Assembly (NCBI GenBank): GCA_965222345.1 | Contig: CBDCTS010000007.1 | Coordinates: 1,488,001-1,552,000, forward strand | DNA length: 64,000 nucleotides | Direction: 5' to 3' | DNA from: JADFGZ01 sp965222345 | GTDB taxonomy: Bacteria; Acidobacteriota; Terriglobia; 2-12-FULL-54-10 | Part shown: positions 28,086 through 37,708 of the stretch, piece after piece | Layout of the letters: every line of letters starts with the position of its first letter | Numbering within the stretch: position 1 is the stretch's first letter | Program-made: the position numbers and the translations under genes | The notes under the pieces: generated by a model | The model's input: only the letters and a program-made list of their open reading frames with translations | Told to the model about the DNA's origin: nothing | Databases searched by the model: none

Positions 28086-28679
28086 CTAGGAGGGCACGAA
28101 GTAGGTTTCCATTTGCAAGTTCAGCCGCAACTCCCGGCTGACGGAACCGGAGACATTCAAGCTGTCGATAATCCAGAATAACTGCGACTGCTCCAGGCGA
28201 TTGATGAAGTGCACCAGGTTGGAATATCCGCCCTCGATAGCCAGAGTGGCCTCCAGCTTAACCAGTTCCTGTTCGCGTTCTTCCTGCAACGCGTAACTTA
28301 CGCCGCCGGTTCTCAGCCCGTTCTGAGTGGCGAGCCGTTCCAGGTCCTCCAGCATCACGGAGAAGGCGCCTTCCCGCAGCAAGAAGTTCTGCCGGGAAAA
28401 CTGCTGGTGATTCTGGATGGCATCTTGCAGCTTGGCTTGCAGTTCGCGCATTTGTTGGACCATATCCCGGGCGGCTTCATGCTCGGCCTGGAGCCGCTGA
28501 AATTCCGCCTGTCGCGACTGAAGTGATGCTCCGGGAGGCCAAAAAACCAGGAGCACAAGCAGCCCGTCGGCAGTCAGCAAGAGAGTCAGGATTGTCCGGA
28601 TGCCTGTGCGGGCCGGTTTGCCCCCATTTCCGCCCGGGGAAGCGGATGAACCGCTGAAGAAGAATCCGGCCAGTCGCAT
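28086..28679 (-). CDS. Type IV pilus inner-membrane protein PilO-like
   Basis: 197 residues. A membrane helix (TLLLTADGLLVLLVFW), a coiled coil (FQRLQAEHEAARDMVQQMRE) and a ferredoxin-like C-terminal domain with EGGYSNLVHFINRLEQSQLF. It would pair with PilN to link the cytoplasmic PilM to the periplasmic PilP. ATG at 28679, directly after pilN. Confidence 0.8.
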   Translation of the reverse strand: MRLAGFFFSGSSASPGGNGGKPARTGIRTILTLLLTADGLLVLLVFWPPGASLQSRQAEFQRLQAEHEAARDMVQQMRELQAKLQDAIQNHQQFSRQNFLLREGAFSVMLEDLERLATQNGLRTGGVSYALQEEREQELVKLEATLAIEGGYSNLVHFINRLEQSQLFWIIDSLNVSGSVSRELRLNLQMETYFVPS

Positions 28680-28681
28680 GG

Positions 28682-29356
28682 CTATCTCTCCTCCTTCGGT
28701 GAGCTTCTTGGAAAAACATCTGCCAGCAAGGGCGACCCGGCTGCTTCTCGCGCTACGGTTGCTTCTGCGGAAGAAGACGTGTCCGGAGCCGCCTGGCGGT
28801 ACAGAACGGTCAAGTCCATCATGATTTGCTCTTGTTCGCCCAGGTTTGCGGGAGGCCGCTGGGAGTGCACCTCCGGCGATCCGAACTGCCGGGCCGATTC
28901 CAGTTTTTGGAGGAACTCCACGAGCGGACCCATGCTGGCCGCCGCCACCGTGAGGGTCACTTCCACCTGCTGAGACTGGTTCAAGCGGGGCCGAATAGCG
29001 GTTACCTGAGCGCGCGGGGGCAGAATCGTTTCCAGGTCCATGAACATCTGGGTCCAGGAAAGGCTCTTGCGGACGATGAGTGAATTCAGGAAAGCAGAAC
29101 GCTCTCTAATCTCCTGCATCTCGGGCCGTCGCAGCCCTTGCTCCAGCTCCAGCTGTTCCCTTGCGAGGTCCGCCATTGCCGCCTCCAACTGGCTGACCTG
29201 CTCGGTCAGCAGCCGGGTATCCCTGCGGTTCTGCCAATCGGCCCACGCCACCACCAGGGCCAGCGCCACCAACAAGATTGCGGCCAGGCTGGCGGCGTTG
29301 TAGACGGGCCGCAGGTTCTCATACGGACGGGAGGCCAGATTGATCGGAACTCTCAT
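28682..29356 (-). CDS. Type IV pilus biogenesis protein PilN-like
   Basis: 224 residues starting MRVPINLASRPYENLRPVYN, the cytoplasmic PilM-binding motif INLASRPY being diagnostic of PilN/GspL-type proteins. A membrane helix (LAAILLVALALVVAWA) and a coiled coil follow, with a C-terminal periplasmic alpha/beta domain. ATG 29356 overlaps the pilM stop (ATGA). Confidence 0.85.
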   Translation of the reverse strand: MRVPINLASRPYENLRPVYNAASLAAILLVALALVVAWADWQNRRDTRLLTEQVSQLEAAMADLAREQLELEQGLRRPEMQEIRERSAFLNSLIVRKSLSWTQMFMDLETILPPRAQVTAIRPRLNQSQQVEVTLTVAAASMGPLVEFLQKLESARQFGSPEVHSQRPPANLGEQEQIMMDLTVLYRQAAPDTSSSAEATVAREAAGSPLLADVFPRSSPKEER

Positions 29357-30432
29357 TGTCCTGTCTGTTCCCTGGCGATGCCCAGCAGGGCTGCGAAATG
29401 CCGTTCCCATCGGCCGCGGTCGGCATCCGCAGAGCCGCCGCGCTGCTCCGGCACAAGGGGCGCGGTTTCCAAATACAGCTCGCCTTCAAGCGACTCCGCA
29501 ATGGCGGCGCTGTTTTCCCCCAGGCCGCACAGGTAGGCTCGCTTCAAAGAACCCTTAAAGTTGTCCTGAAAATAAACGACGGAAGGATAGATCACCTCCA
29601 GCACGTCTGCGGGAGACAGCAACCCCTCTCCGTTTGCCTCAACTCCTGCGGTCCGAAACAGGCGCAAATGACCGCCCTGCAGGATGGCAGTGGTGAACCC
29701 CGGAGGACTGTACTTGGCAACCAACACACCCGGCAGGCCAGTGTCTTTCCCGTCCGGCCCCTCCGATTGCGGTGCAGGGTGCCCCCCGGGGGACCCATTT
29801 TCCAGCCCTGCGGTCTCGGCCAGCCCAAGCGACGCCAGCGTGGAAAGCATCACCCATCGGGGACGGAATCCAAAATCCTCCGCTACGGTCTCGTATTGCC
29901 GGAGGATGGATTGAGGCGTCGTGACGGCGACCACCTGCAATTCATTTCCTGACGATCGCACAAAATAGGAAAGGGCTGCCGATTCGATCTCAAACGGCAC
30001 GGACTTCTTCAACCGCCACTGCACCAGCGGGCGCGCTTCCCGAGGTTTCTCCGGGAAAGTATCGAAATGAAGAACGAACAGGCGGGCGGCCTGGTCGGGG
30101 ATTACCAGAACAACATCGGCCGGGCGCTTCGAGGAATTGGCCGGGGCGGCTGAGCCTGGGAGGATGCCCAGCGAAGAAAAAGCGGCGGAAAGAGCCTGCT
30201 GGACCTCCTTCGGCCGCTGGATGTTTTCGCGCAAAGGAGAGGCTTGCACAGCCCCATCGGGAAGCGATTTCCAGGCGCTTGTCTCGATTTGGGCCGACTT
30301 GCTGGACCAGCGCCCCACACTGACGGCTTGGGTGGAAATTTCGACCCCAAGGGTGGGCTGCGGGCTGTTCCACAGCTTGCGCCACAATCGAGTGGCCGCG
30401 CTTGCTTTGTTTCGTGCGCCGTTTTCCTGCAT
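29353..30432 (-). CDS. Type IV pilus assembly protein PilM-like
   Basis: 359 residues. Actin-fold cytoplasmic protein: the strand TLGVEISTQAVSVGRW begins the fold, with later DVVLVIPDQAARLFVLHFDT, LVQWRLKKSVPFEIESAALS and LYLETAPLVP. In the pilus machine it binds PilN inside the inner membrane. Start at ATG 30432 (MQENGARN); an in-frame TTG at 30489 is less likely. Confidence 0.8.
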   Translation of the reverse strand: MQENGARNKASAATRLWRKLWNSPQPTLGVEISTQAVSVGRWSSKSAQIETSAWKSLPDGAVQASPLRENIQRPKEVQQALSAAFSSLGILPGSAAPANSSKRPADVVLVIPDQAARLFVLHFDTFPEKPREARPLVQWRLKKSVPFEIESAALSYFVRSSGNELQVVAVTTPQSILRQYETVAEDFGFRPRWVMLSTLASLGLAETAGLENGSPGGHPAPQSEGPDGKDTGLPGVLVAKYSPPGFTTAILQGGHLRLFRTAGVEANGEGLLSPADVLEVIYPSVVYFQDNFKGSLKRAYLCGLGENSAAIAESLEGELYLETAPLVPEQRGGSADADRGRWERHFAALLGIAREQTGQ

Positions 30433-30496
30433 CGTACCGTGAGTTCCTTCGGTTTCCTGCGACAGTTCGTTCAATAATGATTCGCCCAATAATGGC

Positions 30497-32143
30497 TCAT
30501 CCGATAAAGGTGATCTTATTGATCTCCTTCAGCGTGGTCACACCGGCCTTGACTCTTGCGACGGCGGCCTCACGCAGTGGTGTCAGGCCTTTTTCCTCGG
30601 CTGCCCGCCGAATTTCGGAGGTGGGCCGTTTCTCCAGAATCAATTCCCGAATGTGATCGGTAAGTTCCAGCAACTCGTGAATGGCCGTGCGTCCTCGGAA
30701 TCCAGTTCCGGAACACTCAATGCATCCAGCCCCTTCGTAGAAAGGAACCTCGGACCAGACTGCGGGAGGAAGGTTGGATTCCTCCAGCAGGGAATTGGGA
30801 TAGCGAACCTGGGTCTTGCAATTGCTGCAAACCACGCGAACCAGACGTTGCGCCAGGATACAGTTGAGTGAAGAGACGAAATTATAAGCTTCCACGCCCA
30901 TATTCAAGAAGCGCCCCAGCACATCGACCACGTTGTTGGCGTGAACGGTGGTGAAAACCAAGTGCCCGGTGAGGGCGGATTGGATGGCGATCTGGGCAGT
31001 CTCATTGTCGCGGATCTCCCCCACCATGATTTTGTCCGGGTCGTGCCGCAGGATGGACCGCAATCCCCGCGCGAAGGTCAAACCCTTTTTCTCGTTGACC
31101 GGAATCTGCGTGATGCCGCGAATCTGATACTCAACGGGGTCCTCGATGGTAATGATTTTATCTTCGTCGGAGCGAATCTCGTTGAGCGCCGCGTACAAGG
31201 TGGTGGTTTTCCCGCTGCCGGTGGGCCCCGTGACCAGCACCATGCCATGCGGCTCTGAAATATAATGCCGGAATTTTTTCAATTCCGCCGCCGTGAAGCC
31301 CACGACGTCGAGCGTCAGGGTGCGGAATTTTTCGCTCATCGATTCCTTGTCCAGGACGCGCAGGACGGCGTCCTCCCCGTGGATGGCGGGCATGATGGAT
31401 ACGCGGAAATCAATGTAGCGGTTCCTGTAGCGGACCCGGAAGCGCCCGTCCTGGGGCACCCGGCGTTCGGCGATGTCCAGCTCCGACATGACCTTGATGC
31501 GGGAGATGATGGCCGACTGGAACTCCTTGGAGATCGGCTGCATGGCCTGGTGGAGCACGCCGTCTATCCGGTACTTGATCATCACCTCGTTGTCGCGGGT
31601 CTCAATGTGAATGTCGCTGGCCCTGCGCTCCAGGGCCGTAAAAATCGTGGTATCCACCAGCCGGATGACCGGGCTGATTTCGCTGTCCCTCGTCAGGCGG
31701 TCAATCGAGATGGTCTCCTCGCCGTTTTCTTCGTCACGGATGATGTCTAGCGTGAAGCCCTCGGTTGCCTCGTCGAGAACGCGCTGCGACTGTTCGGTTT
31801 TCTTAAGATAGTCGCTGATTTCAGAAAGGGTGGCCACGCGGACGACCAAGCGCTTGTCCAGCAGCAGGGACACCTCGTCGATCATCATCAATTGGCTGGG
31901 GTCCGCCATGGCGATCTCCAGCGTGTCGTTCTGGGCCCGCAAGGGAACAAAGTTATAGCGGAACATCAGGTCCACGGGGATCGTGCGGAACAGTTCATGG
32001 TCGATCTTGTAGTGGTGCAGATGAATAAATTCGTAGCGATAGCGAGACGCCAATTGCTTGCTGCGCTCCTGTTCCCGGACGGCGTCTGCTGCCTCAATCC
32101 CGTTGCCGACTTTTGCCGCTGAGCTTGTGTGCTCGTTCTCCAT
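30497..32143 (-). CDS. pilB: Type IV pilus/type II secretion assembly ATPase PilB/GspE
   Basis: 548-residue extension ATPase. Walker A GPTGSGKTTTLYAALNE, Asp box EDKIITIEDPVEYQI, Walker B IMVGEIRDNETAQIA, His box LTGHLVFTTVHANN, and a zinc tetracysteine CSNC...CIEC. The N-terminal part (about residues 30-180) is the MshEN-like domain that contacts the inner-membrane platform. It powers pilus extension or pseudopilus growth. No PilT retraction ATPase is visible in this window. Confidence 0.93.
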   Translation of the reverse strand: MENEHTSSAAKVGNGIEAADAVREQERSKQLASRYRYEFIHLHHYKIDHELFRTIPVDLMFRYNFVPLRAQNDTLEIAMADPSQLMMIDEVSLLLDKRLVVRVATLSEISDYLKKTEQSQRVLDEATEGFTLDIIRDEENGEETISIDRLTRDSEISPVIRLVDTTIFTALERRASDIHIETRDNEVMIKYRIDGVLHQAMQPISKEFQSAIISRIKVMSELDIAERRVPQDGRFRVRYRNRYIDFRVSIMPAIHGEDAVLRVLDKESMSEKFRTLTLDVVGFTAAELKKFRHYISEPHGMVLVTGPTGSGKTTTLYAALNEIRSDEDKIITIEDPVEYQIRGITQIPVNEKKGLTFARGLRSILRHDPDKIMVGEIRDNETAQIAIQSALTGHLVFTTVHANNVVDVLGRFLNMGVEAYNFVSSLNCILAQRLVRVVCSNCKTQVRYPNSLLEESNLPPAVWSEVPFYEGAGCIECSGTGFRGRTAIHELLELTDHIRELILEKRPTSEIRRAAEEKGLTPLREAAVARVKAGVTTLKEINKITFIG

Positions 32144-32236
32144 GCTTGAATTAACCCTTCCACAGAGAAGAGGTTGTGCGGGAACACAACCCTTCCGGAA
32201 TGATTCAGACGTTCTCCGTCACTGGGCTGTCAGCCT

Positions 32237-33442
32237 TCATACCTTGCCGGCCAGAGAAAAGATCGGCAGGTACAACGCCACTAACACAAAAGCCACCACC
32301 AGGCCCATAAAGATCAAGATGGCCGGTTCAATCAACGTCAGCATGGCAGCCAGATGCGTGCTGACGTCCTCCTCATAGAATTCCGCCACACTGGCCAGCA
32401 TCTGGGGCAGGGCGCCGGAGGACTCTCCGACCTGGACCATCTCGATAGCCATTTCCGGAAAGAAACCCGTCTGCGACAAGCCTTCCCACAGAGGCTGCCC
32501 TTCTCGCACTTGGCGGGTAGCGGCTTTCAGCGAATGTCTCAGCAACGAGGATGTCACGGAATGGCGGGCGGTGTCGAGGGCCTGAACCAGCGGAATTCCC
32601 CCGGACAGCAGCGTTCCCAGAATGCGGGCAAACTGCGCCGCTTGGTGTTTGGTCCAAACGCTTCCCGCCAGCGGCAGTTTCATCTTAAACCGGTCGAGCG
32701 CCTGCGCGCCGCTTTGCGTCTTGCTCCACGACCAGAGGCCGAGCGCCGTCCCCGCCGGCAGCAGCGTCAAAATGACGACGTATTGTCGGGAGGCGTCGGT
32801 GAAAGTGATCAGGGCCTGGGTCATGGGAGGGAGATCCTCGGACATGGTCCGATAGAGATCGGCAAAGTTGGGGATTACGTAAGTTACCAGAAAGGTCACC
32901 AGCACCAGCACCATCACCAGCAGCAGGGCCGGGTAGACCAGGGAAGCCTGCAGCTTCCTCTTCACGCTCAGGGCGGTACGTTGGTAGCTGATGTAGCGTT
33001 CCAGCACCGTGTCCAGGTTTCCGCTCTTCTCGCCGGCCAGCACGGAAGTGGTGTAGATATTGGGGAAAATGGCCTGCTCACGGAAGGCTTCGGAAAGCAA
33101 AGCGCCACCCCGAACGCTCTCGCGAATCTCGTTGATCGAACTGCGCAACGAGGGATGGGCAATGTGCGCTGCAAGCAAGTCCAGGGCCTTCAGGATCGGA
33201 AGCCCTGCCCGGATCAAGGTGACGAACTGTTGGTTGAAGATCAGAAATTCGGAGAGCTTGACTTTTTTTTTGGTCCGGCTCGTTATCAGCGCGCTTCCCA
33301 GTTGCGTCCGGGGACGGATCGAATAGACGTACATCCCCTGCTGCTTATACCGCTCCAGCAACTCCGATTCGGAGTCAGCTTTCTCCACCAATTTGAGGAC
33401 TTTTCCCCGATCGTTGGCGAGTCGGCAGATGTATTCGGGCAT
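32237..33442 (-). CDS. pilC: Type IV pilus/type II secretion platform protein PilC/GspF
   Basis: 401 residues, polytopic inner membrane protein with the duplicated GspF fold: FNQQFVTLIRAGLPILKALD, GNLDTVLERYISYQR, VTFLVTYVIPNFADLY and the second copy with AQFARILGTLLSGGIPLVQA ending in a membrane helix (LIFMGLVVAFVLVALYLPIF). I take ATG 33442; upstream residues from 33595 are not family-like and overlap the lolA-like gene. Confidence 0.9.
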   Translation of the reverse strand: MPEYICRLANDRGKVLKLVEKADSESELLERYKQQGMYVYSIRPRTQLGSALITSRTKKKVKLSEFLIFNQQFVTLIRAGLPILKALDLLAAHIAHPSLRSSINEIRESVRGGALLSEAFREQAIFPNIYTTSVLAGEKSGNLDTVLERYISYQRTALSVKRKLQASLVYPALLLVMVLVLVTFLVTYVIPNFADLYRTMSEDLPPMTQALITFTDASRQYVVILTLLPAGTALGLWSWSKTQSGAQALDRFKMKLPLAGSVWTKHQAAQFARILGTLLSGGIPLVQALDTARHSVTSSLLRHSLKAATRQVREGQPLWEGLSQTGFFPEMAIEMVQVGESSGALPQMLASVAEFYEEDVSTHLAAMLTLIEPAILIFMGLVVAFVLVALYLPIFSLAGKV

Positions 33443-33509
33443 CGCACTTTCCCGGAGAAGACCGCCTCCGTTTTTCGCAGTCTTTCGAGCAACAGAGCGG
33501 GAGCCCCTC

Positions 33510-34205
33510 CTACTGCCGGATGACCTCCGTGCCCTCAGGCGGCAGGAAGCGGAATAATTGCTCCGATAGAGGGAGATTCGATTCTTCGCCTTCAAACCGA
33601 AACTCCTGTTGGATATCGCCCAGCTCTTGCAGGATCAGCCTGCGGATACGGTGCTGGGGGCTGATTTCAAACAACACCCATTCCAGGCGATCTTCCAGGC
33701 GCTCCGAGTATGCCTTTAGAACAAGATTGCCGCTCTCCAGCGGTTCATACTCCAGGGAGGTTTCAAATCGCTGGAATTGCTCTGTGAACCGCATGTTTCC
33801 CAGAAGAAATCGCAGAGGGGTGCGCAAGTCCCCGCTTTCCTTCACCGCCGTCTCCGTCATCCGGTTTTCATTGGGGAGATAAAGAATCAGTTGCCGCCCG
33901 TCGGTCAGAAACAGTTTCGGCTCGGGGCGCTCATACTCCCATCGCATCCGGCCCGGCTTGCGAAGGTACAGAGTGCCTGCTTCTTCGCGAACAACGCGGT
34001 CGCCTTGGCGATAGATCTGCTTGAAGCGCATGCGCACGGTTTTCAGCCGATTGTACTTGCTTTCCACGTCTTTCAATACCGCGGTGAGTGACCGCTGCGG
34101 GGCCACAGTAGAAGCGGCGTGGGCCAGGATTCCTGCTGCGGTGCCCAAGGCAAGCAGAGTCGATCCCAAAAGGAACAGATATAACGTCAATCGTCTGCAA
34201 TTCAT
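33510..34205 (-). CDS. LolA-like outer-membrane lipoprotein carrier
   Basis: 231 residues with a signal peptide (LYLFLLGSTLLALGTAA) and the LolA fold: MRFKQIYRQGDRVVREEAGT, LYLRKPGRMRWEYERPEPKL and DGRQLILYLP. LolA family proteins ferry lipoproteins across the periplasm. Here it heads the pilus operon, so it might serve the secretin pilotin lipoprotein. ATG 34205; a longer frame to 34286 has no family support. Confidence 0.85.
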   Translation of the reverse strand: MNCRRLTLYLFLLGSTLLALGTAAGILAHAASTVAPQRSLTAVLKDVESKYNRLKTVRMRFKQIYRQGDRVVREEAGTLYLRKPGRMRWEYERPEPKLFLTDGRQLILYLPNENRMTETAVKESGDLRTPLRFLLGNMRFTEQFQRFETSLEYEPLESGNLVLKAYSERLEDRLEWVLFEISPQHRIRRLILQELGDIQQEFRFEGEESNLPLSEQLFRFLPPEGTEVIRQ

Positions 34206-34319
34206 TGTCAGTTCATAGGATATCACAAAGAAAGAACCGGCAGATATGGGCTGGTTTCGGAGAAACCAGGTTACTTTGGTAGTCACGGAAAGGCGGATTT
34301 TTCCCGTCCGGGAAAGCTG

Positions 34320-35134
34320 GGGCCTGTTAACACTAACGCAATGCCTCGACGATGAGTGCGAAGAGGATGAAACCGAGAAAGATCACGTCGAGCTTCTCGA
34401 AGCGTGAGAAGATTCGTCGGAATCCCTTCAAACGACGAAACAAGCGTTCGATTTGGTTGCGCCGCTGGTACATCTCGCGGTCGTATTCCCATGGGTCGAG
34501 CCGCGCAGCGGATGGTGGCACGACGGGTATAAACCCCAGTGCCAAAGCCAGTTGGCGTGTCTCGTTGCCTTCATAGGCGCGATCCATGATCAGCCAGGGA
34601 TGGTCGTGTTGCTGACCCAGGCGATTCAGCAGCTGACGCCCTTCTGGAGCGTCGTGGGCTTGTCCCGGGGAGAGCGAGAAGGTGACGGCCGTTCGAGCAT
34701 CCGCGGCAACCATATGAATCTTGGTGGTCCCACCGCCGCGGGATCGGCCGATGGCTTGGGGAGCGTTTTTTTTAGCGCCCCCGTCCCGTCGGGATGGACC
34801 TGGACGATGGTGCTGTCCAGCGACACCGCTTCGAGCTTGACACGCACCATCTGTTCTCGCTGCAAGTGCTCGAAGACCCGGTCGAGCACCCCGTTCTTCG
34901 ACCAGCGATTCATGCGGGTGTAGAGGGTGTGCCAGTTGCCAAACCGTGCGGGTAACCGGCGCCATTTGCAGCCATGTTCGGCGACATACAAGATGGCGTT
35001 GAGCACCTGCTGGTTCGAAAGGCTGACGTTGCCGCGCTGCACCGGCAGGTGTGGCGCGATCCGTTCGTATTGAGCTTGCGTGAGTTCCATCTGCGCATGA
35101 TAACATGATTATGCTCACTAGTGTTAACAGGCCC
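34320..35134 (-). mobile_element. IS5-type insertion sequence (IS427-like), intact
   Basis: 815 bp bounded by perfect 16-bp inverted repeats, GGGCCTGTTAACACTA at the left (34320-34335) and its complement at the right (35119-35134). It carries one transposase encoded in two overlapping frames. The target duplication cannot be fixed from one copy. It lies between the lolA-like gene and merR. Confidence 0.9.
34333..35090 (-). CDS. IS5-family transposase, two ORFs joined by -1 frameshift
   Basis: Frame one (35090 to stop at 34626) encodes the DUF4096 DNA-binding part (MELTQAQYERIAPHLPVQRG) and the first catalytic Asp in LDSTIVQVHPDG. Frame two encodes the remaining DDE core, second Asp in LIMDRAYEGNE and Glu in RNQIERLFRRLKGFRR, ending at 34333. 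The frames overlap at an A8 run where a slippery A AAA AAA heptamer allows a -1 slip, giving TKK/NAPQAI-type fusion. This arrangement is known for the IS427 group. Confidence 0.88.
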
Positions 35135-35257
35135 TAGTCGGAATGAAAGGAGAGCAATTTCGTTGCGCTTAGCGACTGGCAATTGCGCAGAGACTTGCAC
35201 TCTTGTTAAGATGAGGGGTGTTCCGCTTCCGCAGAAAACAGCAAAAAGAGTGAAGAC

Positions 35258-35695
35258 ATGGTCCGAGAAACGTCTTCGAATGCAGTGGCCCTCTCCGCAA
35301 CGGCCGGCACAGACAAAGGGACTGGGGACATTCCTGACAAACCCTACTTCCCCATCCGGGAGGTATCCCGCCTCATCGGCGTGGAGCCGTACGTGCTGCG
35401 CTTTTGGGAGACGCAGTTCCCTATGTTTCGTCCCTTCAAGAGCAAATCAGGACATCGGCGGTATCGCCGGAAAGACATCGAGATGGTTCTCGAGATCAAA
35501 CGATTGCTCTACCAGCAGGGATTTACGATCCCGGGCGCTCGGAACCACCTCACAGAGAAGAAACGCTCCCGCTCGGAATCCTCGCCGTCCGGCGGGCGAC
35601 AAACTAGCCTGCCTTTCTCCGAGGCATCCCGTGCCGCTTTCAGGCGCATTCGCCGGGAGCTGGATGAAATCTTGACCATTCTGCAGAAAACGTGA
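35258..35695 (+). CDS. MerR-family transcriptional regulator
   Basis: 145 residues. N-terminal MerR HTH (YFPIREVSRLIGVEPYVLRF WETQF with KSKSGHRRYRRKDIEMVLEI). The C-terminal third is short and Ser/Arg-rich with no clear effector cysteines. Such small MerR-like proteins are found near tRNA genes in many bacteria. Regulated target unknown. ATG at 35258. Confidence 0.88.
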   Translation: MVRETSSNAVALSATAGTDKGTGDIPDKPYFPIREVSRLIGVEPYVLRFWETQFPMFRPFKSKSGHRRYRRKDIEMVLEIKRLLYQQGFTIPGARNHLTEKKRSRSESSPSGGRQTSLPFSEASRAAFRRIRRELDEILTILQKT

Positions 35696-35708
35696 TACCT
35701 GTGAAGAC

Positions 35709-35836
<128 letters not shown>

Positions 35837-35954
35837 AGACGGAAACGTAAAGAAACCGTTCCTGCGAGCGAATCATTAGAGAGACGGCTTCTGGATGCAG
35901 CGAGCCAGTTCAAGGTCTATCCTGGCATCAGCGGATACGCCAATACAGGAATCC

Positions 35955-36209
35955 TCAACACAACTGGTTTGCCTGGATTGGACGGTAGGGGCGGACGGTG
36001 ATCACCGCCTCTGGCTTGCGTGTGCCAGCGATATCGTTAGGACTCCTGCATGAGTAGAGGGTGTTCATCTTCACGCCGAAGGCCTTTTCAATCCGTAGCG
36101 TCATGGTACCGGAGAGATCGGTATGGCCGTTCAGAAAGGTCGAGAGCATTAAGCGTGATATGCCGAGTACCGTCGCGGCAGCAAAGGCGCGTAGGTTTAG
36201 ATGATGCAA
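35955..36209 (-). pseudogene. HigA-like antitoxin remnant
   Basis: 84-codon frame whose middle matches the HigA/VapI HTH antitoxin pattern: GISRLMLSTFLNGHTDLSG, TLRIEKAFGVKMNTLY, and a C-terminal ending in ITVRPYRP. The N-terminal half of the HTH is atypical (AFAAATV) and no toxin gene with intact frame is adjacent, so I call it a relic. Function as a working antitoxin cannot be excluded. Confidence 0.5.
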
Positions 36210-36421
36210 CCCTTGGTGAATATTTACAAAGGCGAAGAAGAAAAAAGAGCGGGCATTTTCAATCTGCTTTTTAGATTCTTCCCTTCAGTTCCTTTCTCTC
36301 TTAGATCGCTCCATCAATCGCGGCGTTCAATCCGAAGACGCGAAGGCACGAATGAAAGCGAGGATCATTTTGTCATTGGTGGCGAGTCGAGACCGATCGC
36401 CGGGATGGTGTGACCTCCGCT

Positions 36422-37474
36422 TCAGCAGCGCAGTTTGGTGGATCGGGTGGTTGAAGTTGTCAGAAACGCCAGTTCGACCGGGGGCTGAACCCCCGCCGTG
36501 CACTCGAGGGCCTGGAAGGTTGGGCTGCTGTTCAGCGCATCGTCTTCGATGGCGTCGGCCCGCAGTTTCAGGTGGGCGAATATCTCACGGGTTGGAGCGA
36601 AGTGTCCGCCTCGAAGGGCCGCGGGCAGCAGTTTCAAACTGACTGTCGCTCGCACGTTGCCGCCGATGGCCAAAATGCGTTCGAGATCCGGCTCCAGCTT
36701 GACGACGATGTCGCAATGCATGCGGGCGCCGACTCCAAGATGACGGCGCCGTTGGGCGATTGACGTATAACTTTCCCGCCGGCTGCTGCACAGCAGATCG
36801 CCCGGCTCGACGACGGTGTTGCCGACGTCGTATGCGGTGAACGCAACCTGTGAGGAACCCGCATCGCGGGCGCGGATGGCTTGATCGACGAAGACATGGT
36901 GGGAGATTGAGCGTCGGAACTGATTCGAGTTGCCGAGTCCGCCCTCGCACATCACCCAGGAGATGAATGCCGCGGACCAGGGATCGCGCCAGCGCGAGGC
37001 CAGGCCATCCGGACCGTTCCACCTCTCGTTCTGACGATCGACCATCCAGGATCCGTCCGGCGTCGCTGCCCAATAGCCAGCGATGGTCGATGCTACGCGG
37101 GCACCCTCTATGGGGTCGACTCGCCGCCTACGCCGTCGATTCGATCTTTGAGAGCTGCGATTGTTGGCTTGGTCTCGGACGGGTGAGGGCTCTTCCTCCT
37201 CGATGGTCTCGTCGACGATTGAAAACCCGAAGAAGCCCCATTCCTGTACGGCAACGTCTACGATTCGCCGCCGCGTTTCCCTGGTTGGTAGGTTCCGGCA
37301 AGCGCTGGACTGGACGCTCATTTGTCCTGGCGAACCGTCGACCAGTGCCGAAGGTGGCGTGGCGTCGAACTGCTCAGCAGAGAGCCGTTCGAAGGGTTTC
37401 TGTTGCGCAAGCCCGTTGGCTGTTAATGCCAGGATCGCCACGGTGCCCGCTAATGTCAGAAAGATCGTCTTCAT
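36422..37474 (-). CDS. Exported DUF2272-like protein
   Basis: 350 residues. Signal peptide (LTLAGTVAILALTANGLA), a variable linker with an RRRRRR run, then a domain with DPWSAAFISWVMCEGGLGNS and HHVFVDQAIRARDAG, the pattern of DUF2272 (a cysteine-hydrolase-like domain of unknown role). ATG 37474 follows AAGGGA. The gene is cargo of the small island. Function unknown. Confidence 0.75.
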   Translation of the reverse strand: MKTIFLTLAGTVAILALTANGLAQQKPFERLSAEQFDATPPSALVDGSPGQMSVQSSACRNLPTRETRRRIVDVAVQEWGFFGFSIVDETIEEEEPSPVRDQANNRSSQRSNRRRRRRVDPIEGARVASTIAGYWAATPDGSWMVDRQNERWNGPDGLASRWRDPWSAAFISWVMCEGGLGNSNQFRRSISHHVFVDQAIRARDAGSSQVAFTAYDVGNTVVEPGDLLCSSRRESYTSIAQRRRHLGVGARMHCDIVVKLEPDLERILAIGGNVRATVSLKLLPAALRGGHFAPTREIFAHLKLRADAIEDDALNSSPTFQALECTAGVQPPVELAFLTTSTTRSTKLRC

Positions 37475-37708
37475 CGAAATTCCCTTCAACCGTGATTTCC
37501 ATTTTAGCTACGTCGGATTACGACTCTTATACTCCGACACCCTGATAGCAGAACAGATCGTTCATAAATATGTTCTTCTAACGGCCCAAGCCCCTCAATG
37601 CCTCTGAATTGAGGATCAACCCACAGGAGGCGACGACTCCGGGGGCATTCATCGACACGTCTCCGCTCGTAATCCGTTTCTTCGCCGATAAGGTCTTTGG
37701 GCAATCGT

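Noticed and set aside
36422..37545. Plus-strand frames opposite the DUF2272-like gene
   Set aside because: The minus-strand frame has a signal peptide, RBS and domain; the plus frames do not.
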